A DNA stretch of 64,000 bases from Juglans regia (GCF_001411555.2 NC_049907.1:32897157-32961156), one strand, 5' to 3'. Shown: positions 1 through 12,364, counted from the first letter of the stretch. Translations and numbers: made by a program. The notes: a model not told the origin generated them from the letters alone.

Positions 1-111
1 GAGTTCTCATCGGGTCTAGGTTCTCCATCCTTTGACTTGATTTTGGCTTTCTTGGGAAGTTTTCAAATTGATTGTGGGTTCAAGGGAATTCATTCCCACG
101 GGTTCATATCA
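1..111 (+). repeat. 3' end of the 5' LTR, gypsy copy 1
   Basis: The window opens inside an LTR. Its last bases, ending TTCATATCA, match the 3' ends of the LTRs at 21524-23046, 26643-27017 and (minus strand) 20551-21390 and 30560-31579. A primer-binding-like site follows directly. The rest of this LTR lies outside the window. Confidence 0.85.
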
Positions 112-113
112 TT

Positions 114-126
114 TGGTATTCAGAGC
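114..126 (+). other. Primer binding site, initiator-Met tRNA type
   Basis: The sequence TGGTATTCAGAGC starts two bases after the LTR end. It resembles the plant consensus TGGTATCAGAGC, complementary to the 3' end of initiator tRNA-Met, with one extra T. The same extra T is seen in copy M, so it is probably a family trait. Confidence 0.75.
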
Positions 127-448
127 AAGGTTTCCAATCAGGTCTGATTCTATCTTTTAATTTTAGCATCCTTAAATTTAATACTAGGGCTTCATTGTTC
201 TAGAGTTGCCAAAAAAAAAAAAATAGAAACAAAAAGTAGGCTGCCGAAATTCTTAGGGTTTTGGGTTTGTCTGAAATTTGCATCACCTAGGGTTTCAAAA
301 TTCTAGGATTTTCCTGCATCTCTAAGTTTGTCAATTGCTTGGAGTGTCGTTCTATTGATTCTCTTCTACTTCATTGTCGATGCTTGTGTGTTTGAATTCA
401 ATTGGTTGGTTTTCACAAATGACTATTGCTGTTTGTGGATGAATTAGA

Positions 449-575
449 GAAAAGAAAAGAAAGGAAAAGAAAAGAAAGGAAAGGAAAAGAAAAGAAAAGA
501 ATAGAAAAGAAAGGAAAGGAAAAGAACAGAAAAGAAAATTCGAAAAAAAAAAAAAAGAAAAAAAAAGAGAAGAGG
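449..575 (+). repeat. AAAGA/AAAGG purine microsatellite in the gypsy leader
   Basis: A long one-strand purine run made of AAAAG and AAAGG variants sits between the primer binding site and the coding region. The leader of copy M has the matching pyrimidine run at about 30121-30240, and P has a shorter one at about 23380-23440. It is therefore part of the element's untranslated leader. Open frames on both strands here are low-complexity artefacts. Confidence 0.85.
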
Positions 576-1025
576 ATGAAGAAAAGAGAAGGTAGCATAT
601 TCAAAGTTGTTACATAGTTACAACAAAAAGAAAGAAAGAAATTTGTTGATTAAACCTTATGATCAAAGGGGTTGCTGCATACATCACTAAAGTTGGTATC
701 TTGTCTTATTGTTACTCTTTCATTCGTATAACTTCATTGATTCTCGTGTCATTTTTATTCCTTCATGTTTCTCTTGTTCTTGTTTCCTGGATCTAATTAC
801 TAGTTGGGATAATCCAAGGTTGTATTGTCTTGATTTAGTTCAACTAGTTCTTAAAGAACTTGAGTGGGAAAACTCTTGAGGTAAAAGGCAAGAGAGTGTG
901 AGATTATTATCGAGTAAAAAGCCAATTCAGAGTTACACACGAGTGGAGTGTCATTATTTGAGTGTAAACACGTAAGGGAGTGTGTGAGGTTTTTCACTAA
1001 CATTCTTTTTGTGCAGCACATTATG

Positions 1026-3445
1026 ATGTCTCATAGGAGTGACTCATCACCAAAGGAGATGGTAGATAACACATCCTTTGTGTTGCAAGTCATGCAACAA
1101 CAGTTTGAGAAGTTGAACTTAGTGTTGGGTGAAGTGAGGGATAGGATGGATCATCAAGATGTGGTAATTAGAAATCTTCATGGCAGGAGAGATAGGAGGC
1201 GTCCCGAGTTTAGTGTTGAAAATGGGTATGAGAATGAAGAGTATGGTGATTCTCTTGTTACCAGGCATGCACTCAATACAAAAATTAAGATGGATGATAT
1301 AGAGCAGAAGAGTGAGAATATTTTTCATACTAGATGCCACATCAACAACAAGGTATGTAGTATGATCATTGATTTGAGGAGTTGTATTAATTTAGCTAGC
1401 ACTACTTTAGTTGAGAAATTGAATTTACGTACCTTGAAACACCCTAGACCATACATGTTGCACTGGTTGAGTGATTGTGGGGAGGTTAGGGTAAATAAGC
1501 AAGTGCTAGTTTCTTTTTCAATTGGGAAATACCAGGATATGGTGCTTTGTGATGTAGTGCCTATGCATGCTAGTCATATTTTGTTAGGAAAGCCATGGCA
1601 GTATGATAGGAAGGTGATCCATGATGGGTTAAGGAACATGTACAGTTTTGAAAAAGATGGAAAAACAATCAAACTTGCTCCTTTAACTCCAAAACAGGTC
1701 CATGGGGATCAATTGAAGCTGAAATGTAAGGTTGCTCAAAACAGAAAGAGTAAAAGTGAGAGTGATCAAAAAAGAAAAAGTGAAAAGGAAATTGAGCAAA
1801 CAAGGAAGAGTGAAAGTGAGAATGAGCTAAAAAGCAAGAGTGAAGGTGAGAGTGAAAGTGAAAGTGAGATTGAGCTGAAAAGCAAGAGTGAATGTGAGAT
1901 TAAGAAGAAAAGAAATAATGAAACCTCAAGAAAAAGAGAGAATGAGTTGAAAAACAATTATAAGGCCGAGAGTTCAAAAACAGAGGAGAGTGAAAGAAAA
2001 ATAGAGAGTGAAAAGAACAAAGAGAGTGAGAGGAAAAAAGAGAATGAGGCCGAAACATCAAAAGAAAGAGTGAGAGAAAAAGAAAATAGAGAGGTAGTAG
2101 AGAGTCAAGAAAAAAGAGTGGAGCCACAAGAGGAAAAAGAAAGAGAGATTGTAGAGAGAAATAAAAAGACAAAAGTGAGTTTTTATGCTAAGGCCAGCTT
2201 TTATACTAACGAATTTAACGACTCTTTGCCTAGTGTTGTTGTTTCTTTGTTGCAGGGATATGAGGTCGTGATTCCTAGAGGTGTGTTTAGGGGATTGTCA
2301 CCTATTAGGGAGATAGAGCACTACGTTGATCTTGTGCCAGGTGCGACAATTCCTAACCGACCTTTATTTGAAGAACATGAGTGCCTGACACACTTAAAGG
2401 GACAAGGTAAGTTGTTGAGTAGAATGCATGCTAAGTGGGAGGATTGTATTGAGACTTTTCCTCATGTATTCAAATACACACAAGGTATGGAAACTTTTGT
2501 GGTTGATGCTTTAGCAAGAAGGTATGTACTTATCTTCATTTTAGATGCAAAATTGTTGAAACTTGAATATGATAAGGAATTGCATGCTAATGATGATGAC
2601 TTTGCTAGTGTGTATGAAACATGTGAGAAAGCATCGTTTGGTAAGTTCTATAAACCAGATTGGTTCTTGTTTAGAAAGAATAGATTTTGTGTACCTACTA
2701 GTTTTGTGCATAAGTTGCTTGTGTGTGATGAACATGGTGGTTTGTTGGGTAACCATGGTGTAAGGAAGACTTTTGTTGTGTTGCATGAACGTTTGTGGGA
2801 ATATCATTTGCCTTTCAATGACGTGTTGCATGAACGTTTGTGGAAGTATCAATTGTCATTCATTGATGTGTTGCATCAATGTTTGTGGGACTATCATTTG
2901 CCCTTCATTGAATTTGTATATATTTGGAGTAGTCATTCTGGTGTCAAGAAAATATTAGACATTTTGCATGAACATTTATGTTGGTCTAAGATGAAGAGAG
3001 ATGTCAATTGTATTTGTGGCAGGTGCATTACATGCAGAATGGCCAAATTTATACTTTTGCCACATGGGTTGCATACGCCCTTACCTATTCCTAGTGAGTC
3101 ATGTGCAGACATATCTATGGACTTTGTCTTGGGGCTGCCTAGGAAAGAAAGGAGTAGAAATTCTATTTTTGTGGTTATGGATGGATTTATAGAGTTTGCA
3201 TATAACAGGACCATGCATACAACCACTTTATATTCTCCTTTTGAAATTGTTTATAGACTTAATCTATTTACTCCTTTAGATTTAATGTCTTTATCTGTTG
3301 ACAACAGGAGTAGCTTGGATGGATGTTCTCAAATTCTTGAACAAATTAATGACAATGCATATGAAATCAATGATAATGTTACTAACATTTTTCCCTTTGA
3401 TCCAGGTGGAGATTCGAGGTCGAATCCTTTTGAGGAGAGGGGGAA
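1026..3445 (+). pseudogene. Ty3/gypsy polyprotein remnant, copy 1 (RT-less)
   Basis: One long frame is open from 948 and runs past this feature's end into the LTR, to 3524. ATG 1026 (MSHRSDSS) is preferred because copy M starts at the same place. Order of parts: a short gag-like N terminus with a MQQQFEKLN helix; a retropepsin-like domain (IFHTRCHINNKVCSMIID to ILLGKPW) with DLRS at the active site instead of DS/GG; about 150 residues of Lys/Glu/Ser-rich repeats; the start of a reverse transcriptase (SPIREIEHYVDLVPGA, IPNRP); then a jump straight to the end of RNase H (KYTQG, VVDALARRY), an H2C2 region with tandem repeats, the first integrase Asp region (DISMDFVLGLP), and another jump to the integrase tail (FAYNRTMHTTT). 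The RT YxDD region and most of the integrase core are absent. Clearly Ty3/gypsy, and not functional alone. Confidence 0.9.
2778..2912 (+). repeat. Three in-frame 45-bp repeats in the integrase N-terminal region
   Basis: Units 2778-2822, 2823-2867 and 2868-2912 each encode 15 residues of the type VLHERLWEYHLPFID. They sit where related elements have a single HGVKKTLDILHEH zinc-finger region. The last half of the unit (LPFIEF) resembles the distal integrase motif LPFIEFAYNR, so the unit looks like a fusion of two integrase segments. P carries four units and M about four. Confidence 0.85.
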
Positions 3446-3740
3446 TGATGGGAACCAAGGTGGGCCTAGTCTTAAAGATATGTTGCAAGTTCCAGATGGG
3501 CCAAATACAAGTTCAAGGGCTTAAACGATGAAGATTATGCTTTGATTCATTTCATAAGCTATGGAAAGGGCAACAACATGACTTATAGGCTTTGGACACT
3601 TGAAGGCTTTCAACTTATTTAATTAATTTCAAGGACCTATTTTATTTGCTTAGAATAATTGGGTTTATACCTATGTAAGGGCATGTTGGGAAAGTTATTA
3701 TTTTATTCAACTAGGGTTAGGGTTACTGTAGCCGAGTTAC
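3446..3740 (+). repeat. 3' LTR of gypsy copy 1, truncated
   Basis: The LTR starts TGATGGGAACC directly after a polypurine tract (GAGGAGAGGGGGAA, ending 3445). It matches the LTR starts of P and M, then diverges after about 3740, where it should continue for about 500 bp. Translation of the polyprotein frame runs on into it and stops at 3524. Confidence 0.8.
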
Positions 3741-4196
3741 CAAAGGTTGGGTGGGATATATGTTTTTTTCATCGGAAGAAGATCAAGTGAGGGAAACGCA
3801 TACAAAGTATGCTAAAGTAGTTGGTTTTGGTGCGGAGCAAAACATTTGGAGTGGTGTTTTGAGGTTGTATACATAATAGATGTATAGTAGATCAGTGGAT
3901 ATTTCATTTTGACAGAGTTTGGTTTGAGATTGTACATACAGTAGCAAAATGATGGTGTAAATTGTATGCTAAATGTCTTGGTTGGAATAGTGGACTAGAA
4001 TCACTATTAGCAAAACATATAAATTGTATTTTGAAATTTTAATTTTGTATGATATTTTTGATGTACTAGTAGAATGGTGGACTACAGTTATTGATTTTGA
4101 TTTTGGGTGTTATTATTATGGGGACAATAAGCATAGAGCCCTACATCTAGTAGTCCTCTTATATTGTTCCTGCACACAGAGATGGCATGGAATGCT
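3741..4196. other. Unassigned sequence between gypsy copy 1 and the solo LTR
   Basis: AT-rich sequence with no coding frame of interest and no family I recognise. It ends with ATGCT (4192-4196), the left target duplication of the next element. Confidence 0.6.
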
Positions 4197-7026
4197 TGTG
4201 ACACCCAGACCCAAAATTGGTATAGTTAGATTATGGATTTTATTTATTTATTTATTTGAGCTTGATATTTTAAGTTTTTATATTACGGACTTGAGTAGTG
4301 ATTTTTTTATTTTATTTTATTTATTTGGAGATCTTGGCCGTTTATTTATTTTTTTTCATTTTCCCCGCATGTTTTATTTTTTTATTTTTTTGTTTTTCTT
4401 CTCTTTCCGTCTATATTTTTTTCACACGGCTTATTTCCGTCGCCCACAGCATGCATGCACACACACGGCTTACCCTTCCATCCGCACACACGTCTCTTTT
4501 ATCCCTAGGTTTTTTCTTTTGTTTTGCTATATTTATTTACGTTACACTTTTCACGCACACTACACAGCCCAGCCCCTCTTGCCGTTGCATTCATCTTCCC
4601 CTCCTCCACACCGTGAGTCCTTCCCCATAGCGCAGTCGTGCAGCACTTGAACCACTGCCACAAACGAGCCAAGCACAAAACACTCGAACCACATCCCGCA
4701 CGACGGAAGCAACCAGCTGCGCCTTGTTGCAGCACCGTGGGACTGCCCCCACCGCCTAGTCTTTCCGTGTCATCAAACGGGAACCAGCTCCACTCACACG
4801 GCAACGACACCACAAGCCACCAGACCCACCCATTAACCCATACTCCTCAGCCGTTCAACATATAAACGCCACCATCACCATCAAAGGAAACAGAGCATTG
4901 TTGCTCAAAGTGAGAACCATGCCTTGCCCCAATTGCGCAACGCCGCCACCGACAGAAACATCAGACCACGCAGAAAAGCAAGCATCCACTGCCCAAAGGT
5001 GTCCAGCGCCACTACCCGAAGCCCCCATGCACGCCGCATAATACGTAAACTCCTCTCATCTCTCCCTCTCACTCTCCGTGCTCTCTCGCGTTTCACCCTC
5101 GCTCTCTCATTAGTTGGTCTCTCTATCTCTGTGCCCTGCCCAGCCCTTTTGCCCCGCCGCACGTTTCACTTCACTCTCGATGAGCCTCCGTGCGTTTATT
5201 AGTCTCTGTGTTTTTTTTTTTTTTTTATTTCACAGTGTTAATAGGATAGTTTAATTGTGATGCAAGTCTTTAAGTTAAAATAAAAACAACATGTTTTAAA
5301 TACATTATTACCCTTCGAGTAAATTGTGTTAGTATGTTTTAAACATTTATTCTATATACGAGTAGACTCATTTTATTTATGTTTACAGAGACATCTTAAT
5401 TATTTTATCATGTTATTAAGTAAAGGTTTATTTTAAGAGTAAACAATATTGTTGTAATGTTATTTCTACATTTTAGATATATTTTAGTCTATTTATTAAT
5501 AGTTATGGTTTATTTTAAAATATTTTGGGATAATTATATTACTTAGTATTAAACTTCATAAGTTGTTTTCTTTAATAAATAGGTCTCACTTTTAAATGTT
5601 TTAGTCATAGTATTAAATTAGCATTGACGATTTTAGAAAGTGATGATTGGTAATTTTAGGTTTTGAGGAATTAAAAAGGTTATTTTATAAGCTTAGGATT
5701 AAATATCGAAATACGTGATTAATTAGAAATTTATAAGAATTACGTGATTATTTTATAGGTGACAATTAATTATTGTCCGACATTTTTGAGGAATTTCGAA
5801 AAAGCTAAGAAGTTCATGTAAGCGGGGTTCCTATGCTAGACTTTGTATTAAAATAAAATGTGCTGAGGTTATTTTTTGGAAAATATACATATTTGATTTT
5901 GAAAAGAAATTTGAACTACCTCGGTTATTTGTTCTGCATTACTCGTGAGATTCTGTTTAAGAAGAAATTATTTTCTGTCATGACTGGTGTAGACATGAGC
6001 TTATTTTTTACATTCTGTTTCTGAACTTTGAAAAAGAGAGCGAATATGAAATTTTGTGCATAAATTATGTTGTGTAATGATTTTGTTCTGTTCTGAAGAT
6101 TTTCTGTAGTCTGATATGATCTGATGTGATTTTTGAAAACCTCTGGCATAACATTCTGTTTCTATTTCTGTTCCGTTCTGACCTCACCACGGGTGTAAAA
6201 CTGTGGCCTCTGTTCGGGTTGGTACCAACTTTTCTATTTCTGGCGCACCCACTTTGGAAACAAAGTAGTTTTCTGCGTGGTCTTTCCTATGTGCACACTC
6301 GGGGCTCCGAGAATGAATAAGGGGAAGATTCACATTCTGTTTCTGGTCGGTTAGCTACCGGGGTTTGCACAACCCTACCACGGGGGTTAAACATGGTATT
6401 TCTTCTGATATGATAAGATAAGATGTGATGTTTCAGTTTATGCTATGCCAAATGGATTTTGATTATGAATATTTCTGAACTTTCGCTCTGATATTTTTGA
6501 TAATACGTTCTGACGCTGCATTTTGAAAACATTATTCTGATTCTGCATTCTAAAAGAAAATATTTTTGTTCTGCATCTTGAACTCTGTAAATGCTCATGT
6601 TTACATACTAGTATATGTCCTCTGCTTGCTAAGTTGTTGATAACTCACCCCTTATCTCCATATATTTTTCAGATAATTTTGATGGTTCAGCTCGAGAACA
6701 AGAGTATAAAGTTTTAGCAGGTGTGATGATCAGAGTGGAATAAGTGCCTGAGAGTACAAGTATTTAATTGAGAGTCGTATTTATAAACTGAATTTATGTT
6801 TCGGATATTTTGATTTGATGAGTTAAAGATAATTTCGAATTTTAGAGAGTTTTTAATTTATGTTATTGAAATTTTCTTTATTGTCCCTATGGAGGAACTT
6901 AGATATTTGGATTGATTAAATTGATTAATATTTTATTGGATTTTTCGGATTTTATAGTTGTACCATTTAAGTTGATTTGAGGTATTAAGAGTTAACTCTC
7001 CGGACCTTTGGGAACGAGGCGTTACA
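4197..7026 (+). mobile_element. Isolated long LTR (solo LTR), gypsy-like
   Basis: The element starts TGTGACACCC and ends GGCGTTACA. It is flanked by the 5-bp direct repeat ATGCT (4192-4196 and 7027-7031), as expected for LTR-element integration. No pol-like coding is inside, so a solo LTR is the simplest reading. Its terminal stretch (about 6985-7026) and the segment 5800-6700 match, inverted, the element at 12486-16481. The TGTAACACCC-type start and 2.8-kb length suggest a Tekay-like chromovirus LTR, which is inference. The 208-residue frame at 4024-4650 crosses the element's left border and is an artefact. Confidence 0.8.
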
Positions 7027-7478
7027 ATGCTTCTCGTTATTGGCCTTGTCAACTGAAATTCATATAAATCCTTCAAAGATTACAAATTTAAACCATACTT
7101 TATTAGAAATTGAGGTTTATATTATATGATATTTTGATCAATGGCATAACGACAAAAAAATCATTTTGTCTTAGAAAAGCAGATACCTTCCAAGATCTAA
7201 CTTTTAAATTTCCTAACCCACAATAAAAAAGATCCAAGAGAATTCATGAGATTGTGCAATCATAATTTTTCTTTTTTTATCATAAGTAAATTAAGGGAAA
7301 CCAATGCAAATGCAGTAGCTCCTCCCTTTTCAAGATATATGGCCAACAAAAAATCCATCAGCAATGAAAGCAAGAAGAAGATTGATGGGGATATTCCTCC
7401 CAAAGCAATTCAAGGTCGTTTTCTCATCAAGGAACAAGGAGTAGTGCTCCTGCATTGTCCGAAAAAATTAATGATCCG
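7027..7478. other. Unassigned flank between solo LTR and CACTA end
   Basis: No gene or repeat recognised. The last three bases, CCG (7476-7478), would be the left target duplication of the CACTA element. Confidence 0.5.
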
Positions 7479-7589
7479 CACTACAACACAATTTGTCTTT
7501 TGTGGCAGAGGAAATCATCACCAAAAATTATCAAAACGTCACTAAAGATATTTGGTTACGATTTTGCTGTTGAACTGTCACTAAAAATA

Positions 7590-8105
7590 TCTTTAGTGAC
7601 GGTTGGAGGTGTTCCGTTTGGTTTAACGTTCGAACGTTCTATTTTTTGTGACGGTTGAGATCTGTCATAGAAAGTAACGTTCGGACGTCCAATTAAACTA
7701 TCCCAATTGATTGGCATTCAAATGACAAAATTTGACGTTCGTTGATTTTATTTCGAACGTATCATATTTACGTTCAAACGTTAATGCGTCCGAACGTTAA
7801 TTACAATCAACGTTTGAATTTACGTTCGAACGTTAACGGACCAATGTTCAAACGTAACGGGTTTGACGTTCGGATGTTATTTCGAATGTTAACGAAGAAG
7901 CGTTCGAATGCAAGTGGTACGTTCTGAGGTTTTTTCGAACGTTAATCGTTTAATCATTCGAACGTTTTGTTCGTTTGAGGGTGAGTACGTTCGAACGAGG
8001 AGGCCTACGTTCGAATGTTACTATACAATTTTATGTATTCACATTCAAACGTTGGTTCGAATGTGAACCAACGTTCGAATGTTTTTAATTTACATTCGAA
8101 CGTAC
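7590..8105. repeat. CACTA subterminal repeats, left cluster
   Basis: Many palindromic or near-palindromic copies of AACGTTCGAACGTT and its half-sites (TTCGAACGT, ACGTTCGGACGT) are spread over about 500 bp next to the CACTA terminus. In En/Spm elements such subterminal repeats are bound by the accessory transposase protein. That role here is inferred from position. Confidence 0.75.
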
Positions 8106-8499
8106 ATATCAGAAATACTAATTTCATTAAATTTAAAAACATATTAATTGTATCATATTACATACCATCAATTAACAACTAATAATGTCTTATAAAATTT
8201 TAAAATTAGATATTAAAACTAGTTATATACCCTGATAAAATTTATTTCTTTTTTTTTCCTCGCCCACCGTGATTCTGTTGCAATGACATTACACGCTCCA
8301 TTTGCATCATCATCTCCCATTGCACTTGCTCTTGGACTTCACTGCGTATTCTTTCCTCCTAGTCTCTCTATTAGTCCTGCAAACGCATCTCTAAATGAGA
8401 CTGTCTTTCTAAGAGAGACTCTAACTCTTGCTATCTCGACCTCATATACTCATTCTCACACCGTGCAACTCCTAAATCTTTAGTAAGATTATTAATTTG

Positions 8500-9900
8500 T
8501 GAAGTCGATGAGGTTGAGGAGGATGAACATCTATGCTTGATAGATCGTCTCAAACCTCTTGCCATACTAGACTGCGGCCCGAGCACTTGCCTGAATATGT
8601 CTATGTCACTAGGAGAGGATTCCCCAGAAGTCGACTACATCTCCATCATTTTGTCTTGCAATTTAAAAAGTAATGATCGTTAATAAGTAACGTATTAAAA
8701 GAAATAGAAATAAAAATTAAATTATTCACATGTTGCATAATTTATTTAACAAAAATAACACTGCTTACATAATTATCTGCAGCGACTAGATCCATCCACT
8801 CACTATGCTCATTAGTATTAGCAGCAGCATAGACATGAATGAGAGAAAAGTTTTCAGGATCATCACGTTTCTAACAAAGCGACATTAGCAATTTTAAAAA
8901 GATAATGTTAGTACTTAAATAAAAGAATATCAGAAAAATAAATGAATTTTATAATTTTATAATTATCATTTTTTCAGCAAGACGGTGGAATGACCTTGAA
9001 CCGACACGATGGTGGACAGTCAAAACGGATCTATTCTATGTATTTGAACTCAAGTGCTACAAAATATATTAAGAATGTTAGTTGTAATATATATACATAT
9101 AATATATAGAATGAATATGAATGTAAATAATTAAAAGATATAAATATAAAATACTTGATAATTTGGAGATGCGAAAAGATCACAATACTTTCTCCAATTA
9201 TCTAACTTCATCTGCTGGAAATGAGACTGTGCAGCTTCTTCCAACGTCTCAAACTTCTTGAAATGGTCATGACATCTTCCCTTGTGTCGTCGGAATAGTG
9301 TAGCCATCAACTCATTCACGGTTCTCAAATCCTCGTTAAAGCCAAAGTTGAGGTCGAATTCATCCTAACAAGTGAATCAGGTCAAAAATGTGATATACTA
9401 ATTTAGGTGAAAAAAATGTACTCTCAAAGTAAACTCACCAGCACACAGTTGAATGTGCTCCCTAATCTCATTCTGAACATCTCGCCATGAGTGCACATAA
9501 AATGGAGCATAAGCTCGAACTACTGTGCCAATATAGCAGGAAAGCACTACTGCACTATCATCCACTCCTCCAGTGGAATTATCAAGAATGGTGATCTTGA
9601 GTTTTCGTGCCTTCTATTTTTCTTAAGAGAGATACCACATGTATAGCCACGATCACGACGTGCAGATGCATCAAGTACATGATAATAGTATAATTATAGT
9701 TATATAGTTATTGAGACAAAAGTATTAACTATATAATTAATTATCAACGACAATATTTCCTTACTGGTAGGTGTTGACTGTCTGTTGTTATCTTGCATGT
9801 TAACTTGATCTTCAGGAGCAGATTCCTTGAGTGAGGAGTCCTCAATGGGTTCAGGACTTGGACTTGGCGGAGGCACATTTCTTTGTTGTCATTTTGGCAG
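8500..9900 (-). pseudogene. CACTA second ORF remnant (Transposase_24-like)
   Basis: Minus-strand pieces match the plant En/Spm accessory protein. About 9131-9365 encodes a segment around TVNELMATLFRRHKGR, FKKFETLEEA and DNWRKYCDLFASPNY, typical of the Transposase_24 domain. About 9440-9480 encodes a RDVQNEIREHIQ-like piece. About 8500-8640 reads KMMEM, a stop, then STSGESSPSDIDIFRQVLGP, typical of the C-terminal end. The pieces are separated by introns or decay and contain stops. It lies directly downstream of the main transposase on the same strand, as in other CACTA elements. Confidence 0.65.
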
Positions 9901-10003
9901 CATCCTTGAAAATAATTAATTATATCAAAGAAAATTAATTAGAAGAAATTATGAAAATTCAAGATATTTATACTCACCTATATGAATAAAATATTTAGTA
10001 CTT

Positions 10004-12364
10004 TTATTCTTCATCTTCGGATATATTTTTCATGCTTGTTTCAGAATCTCCCTCAATAACATCTTCATCATCATCATGCACCTCTTCTTCATCCTCCTTA
10101 TCCACCTCCTGCCCGGATTCTGATTCGTCTTCATCCTCTGACTCTTCTTCTTCTTCATCACTTACTTGAATTGAATGATCATTTAATACGGACGGGTCAA
10201 TATGGACGGGTGGGACATCATCTCTACACAATGAGAGTAACTCGAGTGCACCGAGATCAACAAACAAGCTAATTCCCTCTCCATCTTCCTGGTATGTCTA
10301 TACAATCGGAGTGTCATCTTCATCTCTACTATTGTCGTAATCTGCACTCGTTCCTGCTTCATATATATTTCGATGGACAAATTTTTGTACGACTCGCCAA
10401 GTTATCTCTCCATTATCTTCATCAGCATTTTTTATTGGATCAATCAAGTAATAAACTTGCGTAGCTTGACAAGACAATACGAATGGATCATCTTCGTACC
10501 ATTTAGATGCAATATTGACACTCATAAAGTGATTATCCCTACGTATCGAAAACCGACCACCGCCTAGATCCCACCAATCACATTTAAAGACATATGTTAC
10601 AGACCTACCCAGATATTTCAATCCGATAATGTCACTTATGACACCATAATAGTCAATATCATCTGTTCCATGACTCCCCTAGACCAACACACCAGAGTTT
10701 TGAGTCTTTCTATTACGTTCTCGGATAGAGTATGCAATCTATAACCTCGAACCGTGCATGCAGTGTATCGAAGTGCTCTATTTGAGAGACCACGGGCCAA
10801 TGCATACAATTCATAAGAAATTGATCCAAGATCACGAGCACGTTGTTCCAAAATCTAACAATTGAAATAGTATATATTTATTAAAAGTTACCCAAAGTTA
10901 AAAGTTTCAAAATATAACATATATATAATTTTAGTTCATACACGTTCTTCAAACTATCCGGGAAATTCTTTCTCGTGTCTTGCCTCTATATTTTCTACGT
11001 CTTTCGTCCTGAGATAATCATCAATCTCCCGGTAATTATTTAGCACATACTACCGAACTTTACCCAACTCTCCATCAATTAAATCGTAACTCTTTTGTGC
11101 ACCCAAGGGTCGTACATTCTGGAAAAACACTGATAGCTCACGAGGAGGCGGAGCAGCAAGATCAACATTTCGCTCTTGATGATTAAATTGTTTCTCAACA
11201 CCACGAAGATATAGAGAGAAAAATGTTAACCATTCATCGAGTATATAGGCATCTGCTATTGAACCCTCAGCTCTGGCTTTATTCCCAACAGTGCGCTTCA
11301 ATCAACCCAAATATCTTTCAACTGAATACATCCAACGGAACTGCACCAGTCCACCCAACAGTACCTCTCGCGGTAAATGTATTGCTAAATGGACCATGAC
11401 ATCAAAAAATGATGGTGGAAAGATCTGCTCGAATTTACATAGATCTGCTACTACGAGCCAAGTGTTATAACTTGTATTGATTATCAAAAGATTGCTACGC
11501 AAGTGAGGCAGCTAGGTGCCTCATATATGCGTCATCCTTAACCCTTTTCTCCTCGTGCCACCTCATATTGTGAGTTGTTTTCTTACACACATATAGTCTT
11601 TACAACATAGGTCTCAAGGGAAAATACCGCAACACCTTAACCGGCACATTTTTCTTACCCTTGTTTCTCATTGTTCTCCTTCCAGAACAAAACATAATCA
11701 TTCTTACATGCATGTATGGACTTGTACTCAAATCCTAATCACTTTCTCAACTGTTTTGCTTCATAAAAGTTATTGGGTCATGCAGACCTTTCGGGAAGCA
11801 TCTCGTTAAATAAGTCCAATATCATGTTTATTGCTTTCGTCGACTTCCCACACAATGACTTAATGTGAAGCAACCCACAATAAATAACATTTTGGAATGT
11901 TTTGTACAGCCTGGATAAAGCTCGCTCTTTGCATCTTCCCACATTGAAGCGAACTTTTCACAATCAGTCCCTCCGCCACTTGAGGCATTGTTGTCAACCT
12001 CATCCATAAACATCCTTGCTCCAATGTCACCCAACATCTCCTCTATCTCATCTTGGTTATAATCATCATCCATGTGCCGCAAATAATTGTAATGATCGAC
12101 CAATACATCTACTAAATGTTCATACGGCTCACAATGTAGTATCTATCAGGTATACTCCAGATCCATACCGTTCACAAATATATGACTTTCAACTTCATCC
12201 AACCCTATCGCACACAAATTTTTACACCCTCGACATGGACACTTGATGTAACCACAACTATCAGCAAAGGCCCGTGCAAAATCGATGAAGGTTCTTACTC
12301 CACGCGCATAGGGTATGTAATCATTTCCAAGTCTATCGCCCAGACGCATCCAATTTTTGTCCAT
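10004..12364 (-). pseudogene. CACTA main transposase remnant (TNP2-like)
   Basis: Read on the minus strand from 12364: MDKNWMRLGDRLGNDYIPYA with a CPCRGCKN zinc-binding motif is the transposase-associated domain at the N terminus. The 11828-12103 segment (IEEMLGDIGARMF, FASMWEDAKSELYPGC) belongs to the linker. The central TNP2 catalytic part is mostly missing or decayed. The 11302-11502 segment contains QIFPPSFFDVMVHLAIHLP (DUF4218). 11050-11301 continues with ARAEGSIADAYI. 10298-10621 contains DWWDLGGGRFSI (DUF4216). 10004-10267 is an acidic tail. Frames are broken many times, so it is not functional. Confidence 0.85.

Noticed and set aside
413..617. Open frames on both strands at the window start
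   Set aside because: They translate a purine/pyrimidine microsatellite (Lys/Glu or Phe/Ser only) in the leader of a gypsy element.
4024..4650. A 208-residue open frame on the plus strand
   Set aside because: It crosses the left border and target duplication of the solo LTR at 4197 and is mostly low-complexity Phe/Tyr/Leu. No family is recognisable.
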